Part shown: one piece after another, positions 5,820 to 8,244 of the stretch
How positions within the stretch are numbered: the stretch's first letter is position 1
Layout: every line of letters starts with the position of its first letter
Source: Desulfobacteraceae bacterium
GTDB lineage: Bacteria; Desulfobacterota; Desulfobacteria; Desulfobacterales; ETH-SRB1
Length of the DNA stretch: 8,244 bases
Reading direction: 5' to 3'
Assembly (NCBI GenBank): GCA_013202725.1
Contig: JABMRH010000023.1
Location: 1-8,244, forward strand
The notes under the pieces: model-generated
The model's database searches: none
What the model saw: only the letters and a program-made list of their open reading frames with translations
Told to the model about the DNA's origin: nothing
Translations under genes and position numbers: made by a program

Positions 5820-6697
5820 TGATTTTCTTTTTTAAAAGGGCCTTTCAGGATATCCGAACCAACAAATTTCTGAATACAGTCACAATTATTACAATATTTC
5901 TGTCAATACTTATAGTCAGCGCTCTTGTTCTTTTTTTTCTCAACACAAACGACTATATGAATTCCTGGAAAAAGGGAATAAGAATAATAGCATACCTCAA
6001 ACCGGATATAGTTGAAGCAAACCTTGTTGATATAAAAAACAAAATTCAGGGGCTCTATGGGGTTGCCGAGGCCGAATTCATATCAAAAGAGGAAGCTATG
6101 AAGCGACTTAGAGAGCAGATGAAACGGCAATCTTCCCTTCTTGATGGTCTCAAGGAGAACCCGCTTCCCGATGCCTTTGAAATCCGTCTTGCAGGGCGGT
6201 CTTCAAACATTGAAAATATTGAAAATATGGCGGTTCAGCTTGAATCACTTCCTGAAATAGATGATGTTGAATATGGCCGGAAATGGATCGGACGATTTGT
6301 TAAGCTCTTTGATCTGTTCAGGTTAACAGGGTATGCTATGAGCGGTATTTTCTTTATGGCCGCTGTCTTTATCGTAGTCAACACTATCAGACTTGTAATC
6401 TATTCAAGGCGTGAAGAGATTGAAATAATGCGTCTGGTTGGAGCTACCGACCGATTTATAAAGGCCCCTTTTTACATTGAAGGTATTATCCAGGGTGCGC
6501 TTGGAGGAATCATCGGGCTTGCCGTATTGTTTGCCGCCTTTTTATATATAGCAACTAATGTTGAATATGGCCTGTCTTCCGGTTTGTTACACGTCAGGTT
6601 TTTTTCGCTCAGGCTGTCCGGCACAATAATATTGTGCAGCATGCTTGTTGGATGGTTAGGCTGTTTTATTTCTCTGAGACAATTTTTAAAAGAATAA
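5819..6697 (+). CDS. ftsX: Cell-division membrane protein FtsX
   Basis: FtsX is the inner-membrane subunit of FtsEX and transmits ATPase activity to a periplasmic hydrolase activator. The 292-aa protein has the standard topology: TM1 at about 20-42, a periplasmic domain at about 45-165 (the EnvC-binding region in characterised systems), then TM2 (about 168-192), TM3 (about 220-246) and TM4 (about 266-287). A cytoplasmic loop carrying the conserved YSRREEIEIMRLVGATDRFI follows TM2; it is the hallmark of FtsX and contacts FtsE. The start is fixed by the TAATG overlap with ftsE. The envC-like gene begins 5 bases after its stop. There is no truncation. Confidence 0.94.
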   Translation: MIFFFKRAFQDIRTNKFLNTVTIITIFLSILIVSALVLFFLNTNDYMNSWKKGIRIIAYLKPDIVEANLVDIKNKIQGLYGVAEAEFISKEEAMKRLREQMKRQSSLLDGLKENPLPDAFEIRLAGRSSNIENIENMAVQLESLPEIDDVEYGRKWIGRFVKLFDLFRLTGYAMSGIFFMAAVFIVVNTIRLVIYSRREEIEIMRLVGATDRFIKAPFYIEGIIQGALGGIIGLAVLFAAFLYIATNVEYGLSSGLLHVRFFSLRLSGTIILCSMLVGWLGCFISLRQFLKE

Positions 6698-6702
6698 ACT
6701 GC

Positions 6703-8136
6703 GTGAAAAATTCTCATCTTATATCGCTTGTTTTTATAATTTTTATTACCGCCGTCATTATTATGTTTTTGTATTCTGCCATGGCTATTAGCGCTCAATC
6801 AAGTGAAATAGGTATTATAATTGTGCCAGGGCTTAACATGCGATCGGAACCAGGAATCGATAAACCTCCTACCAAAACGCTCAAAAAAGGAACAAAGGTA
6901 ACAATATTAACACACTGCAATAACTGGCTTAAAATCCGGCATAATGGTCAGGTCGGTTATATTAGATATCTAAAGCGCTATATTCGGATCGTTCAAGGCG
7001 AAACATTTGATAATTTAAGCAATGTTGACGCTAAAATCAAAACAGCCAAACAAAAGGCAAAAGATGTCAGCCGCAAACTGGAAAAACAAGAGGCTGCACT
7101 GCAAACCTTTACCGAAAAAGAGGTTGCCGTTATCAACAGCTTAAATGAGACTGATATTGCTCTAAACAATGTCGGAAAGCGTGTTTCAGCCCTGCGATCT
7201 GAACTCGTTTCGCTTGACAAAAACATTCATGAAACAACCAATGCATTCAATGACCTCCAGCAAAGGATTAAAACAAGCGAAGATTATGCATCCAATCGTC
7301 TCGTTGCTGTTTATAAACTAAATCTGCTCGGCAAAATGAATGTTCTGGTTTCTGCTGAATCGATCAACGATTTTTTTCAACGAAAAATCACCATGGAACA
7401 GATCCTTGCTCATGATGCAGAGGTTTGGGGAAAACTTGTAAAAAACAAGAATAGTCTGCAACGGCTGTTAGACAAAATGAATGCTCAAAAAACAAAAAAG
7501 CTTTTGCTTGAAACAGACTTAAACAAACAGATCGACATCATGTCTAATGAAAACAAAAAACGCTCAAAACTTCTTGTTGATATACAAAGCAAAAAAAGGC
7601 TTAGATTAGCCGCCATTGAAGCATTAAAACAGACAGAAGCCGCTCTGGATCGGACAATACAATCTTTTGGTCAATCCTTGGGCCAATCCTTTAGCCGGGC
7701 ATCTAACAAGGTTAAAAACATATCACACGGAGCTTTTAGCTCCTTTAAGGGGTTGCTTAAAATGCCTGTTAAGGGTAAAATAATACATTTTTTTGGCCGA
7801 CATACAAACAGCCAAAGCAAAACATTAAATTTCAAAACAGGTATTGATATTAAAGCCGACAAAGGCGAACCCATATGTTCGGTATATAATGGACAGATAC
7901 TTTACTCCAGTTGGTTTAAAGGTTATGGGAACATGATTATCATAGATCATGGAAATCATTTCTACACGGTCTATGCACATGCTGAAGAGCTCTTTAAGGC
8001 AAAGGGTGATTATGTTGAGGCGGGTGAAGTTATTGCCACGGTTGGCGATACAGGTTCAATGATCGGCCCGAAACTCTATTTTGAGCTTCGTCATCACGGG
8101 AAACCGATTAACCCGCTTGAGTGGCTTAAAAGTTGA
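6703..8136 (+). CDS. envC: EnvC-like murein hydrolase activator: SH3b, coiled coil and degenerate LytM/M23 domain
   Basis: This is probably the periplasmic activator that FtsEX uses to open amidase active sites during septum splitting. I start it at GTG 6703, 5 bases after the ftsX stop (477 aa), giving MKNSHLISLVF and a signal/anchor segment ending near AMAISAQS; the frame extends upstream into ftsX but only through the other gene's coding region. A bacterial SH3 domain follows (about 36-97, with LNMRSEPG), then a long coiled coil (about 105-345), and a C-terminal LytM domain (about 352-477). The LytM zinc site is broken: HxGID is KTGID (Lys378, Asp382) and the HxH motif is KLY (Lys457, Tyr459); only His426 in YAH is kept. 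E. coli EnvC also has LYFE there and is non-catalytic. EnvC lacks an SH3b domain in E. coli, so this is a longer architecture. The symbol is by homology and context. Confidence 0.87.
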   Translation: MKNSHLISLVFIIFITAVIIMFLYSAMAISAQSSEIGIIIVPGLNMRSEPGIDKPPTKTLKKGTKVTILTHCNNWLKIRHNGQVGYIRYLKRYIRIVQGETFDNLSNVDAKIKTAKQKAKDVSRKLEKQEAALQTFTEKEVAVINSLNETDIALNNVGKRVSALRSELVSLDKNIHETTNAFNDLQQRIKTSEDYASNRLVAVYKLNLLGKMNVLVSAESINDFFQRKITMEQILAHDAEVWGKLVKNKNSLQRLLDKMNAQKTKKLLLETDLNKQIDIMSNENKKRSKLLVDIQSKKRLRLAAIEALKQTEAALDRTIQSFGQSLGQSFSRASNKVKNISHGAFSSFKGLLKMPVKGKIIHFFGRHTNSQSKTLNFKTGIDIKADKGEPICSVYNGQILYSSWFKGYGNMIIIDHGNHFYTVYAHAEELFKAKGDYVEAGEVIATVGDTGSMIGPKLYFELRHHGKPINPLEWLKS

Positions 8137-8244
8137 TGGCGTCGTAAAAAGTCCCATCTACTGCGTTGTAGTGATTTTTCAGACTCTCAACATACTGTAT
8201 GTATGCCTTCGAGCCTGAAAAATCACTACGCCTTGTATATGAAA
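8134..8244. repeat. Dispersed palindromic repeat, cut by the window end
   Basis: Beginning at the envC stop codon (TGATGGCGTCGTAAAAAG) is a palindromic unit. A perfect 15-bp inverted repeat, GTAGTGATTTTTCAG (8168-8182) and its complement (8215-8229), surrounds a centre with the near-palindrome CATACTGTATG at 8191-8201. The window stops before the expected outer right arm. The outer motif resembles repeats I recall from deltaproteobacterial genomes. It contains no coding sequence and no T-run that would make it an obvious terminator. Confidence 0.65.

Noticed and set aside
6634..6702. Longer envC-like reading frame beginning at GTG 6634
   Set aside because: It would overlap ftsX by 64 bases and place polar and aromatic residues before the signal segment; GTG 6703 directly after ftsX gives a normal signal-peptide N-terminus.
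6472..6798. 108-codon minus-strand open frame across the ftsX-envC junction
   Set aside because: It is antisense to two well-supported genes, and its composition is that of a shadow frame.
1..8244. CRISPR array, tRNA or rRNA genes, phage or defence genes
   Set aside because: No regularly spaced repeats, no tRNA-like or rRNA sequence and no such protein families were seen on either strand; every long frame is a recognised housekeeping or envelope gene.

Overview
This 8.2-kb window looks like ordinary chromosomal housekeeping and envelope DNA from a Gram-negative, probably anaerobic, deltaproteobacterium (Desulfobacterota, perhaps a Desulfobacteraceae-like sulfate reducer). The lineage is inferred from the combination of a family II (Mn-dependent) pyrophosphatase, a UbiE/MenG quinone methyltransferase, an outer-membrane TolC channel, an FtsEX-EnvC division module, moderate GC content, and short dispersed palindromic or terminal-inverted-repeat elements in the gaps. 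No database search was possible.

Layout from left to right: the 3' half of a Mn-dependent inorganic pyrophosphatase gene (+); a strong bidirectional terminator; ubiE/menG (-); a divergent gap holding a 167-bp MITE-like element; dnaJ and queD (+, 20-bp gap, probable operon); pyrE (-), whose 3' end overlaps queD convergently by 39 bp; a gap of about 200 bp with a perfect 15-bp hairpin near pyrE and a solo 24-bp end of the same MITE-like family next to tolC; then a tightly packed + strand operon tolC-ftsE-ftsX-envC (4-bp overlap, 1-bp overlap, 5-bp gap). The last ~110 bases are the left part of a second kind of dispersed palindrome that begins at the envC stop codon and runs off the window.

The clearest functional unit is the tolC-ftsE-ftsX-envC operon. 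FtsEX is the division-associated ABC-type complex that controls peptidoglycan splitting through EnvC. The EnvC-like protein here has an N-terminal SH3b domain, a long coiled coil and a LytM/M23 domain that has lost its zinc ligands, so it should be an amidase activator and not an enzyme. Translational linkage of an outer-membrane channel gene to this operon is the most interesting gene-order feature. I found no phage, CRISPR, tRNA, rRNA or defence genes and no convincing new system. The points most worth a second look are the repeat elements, the pyrE leader hairpin and the envelope operon.
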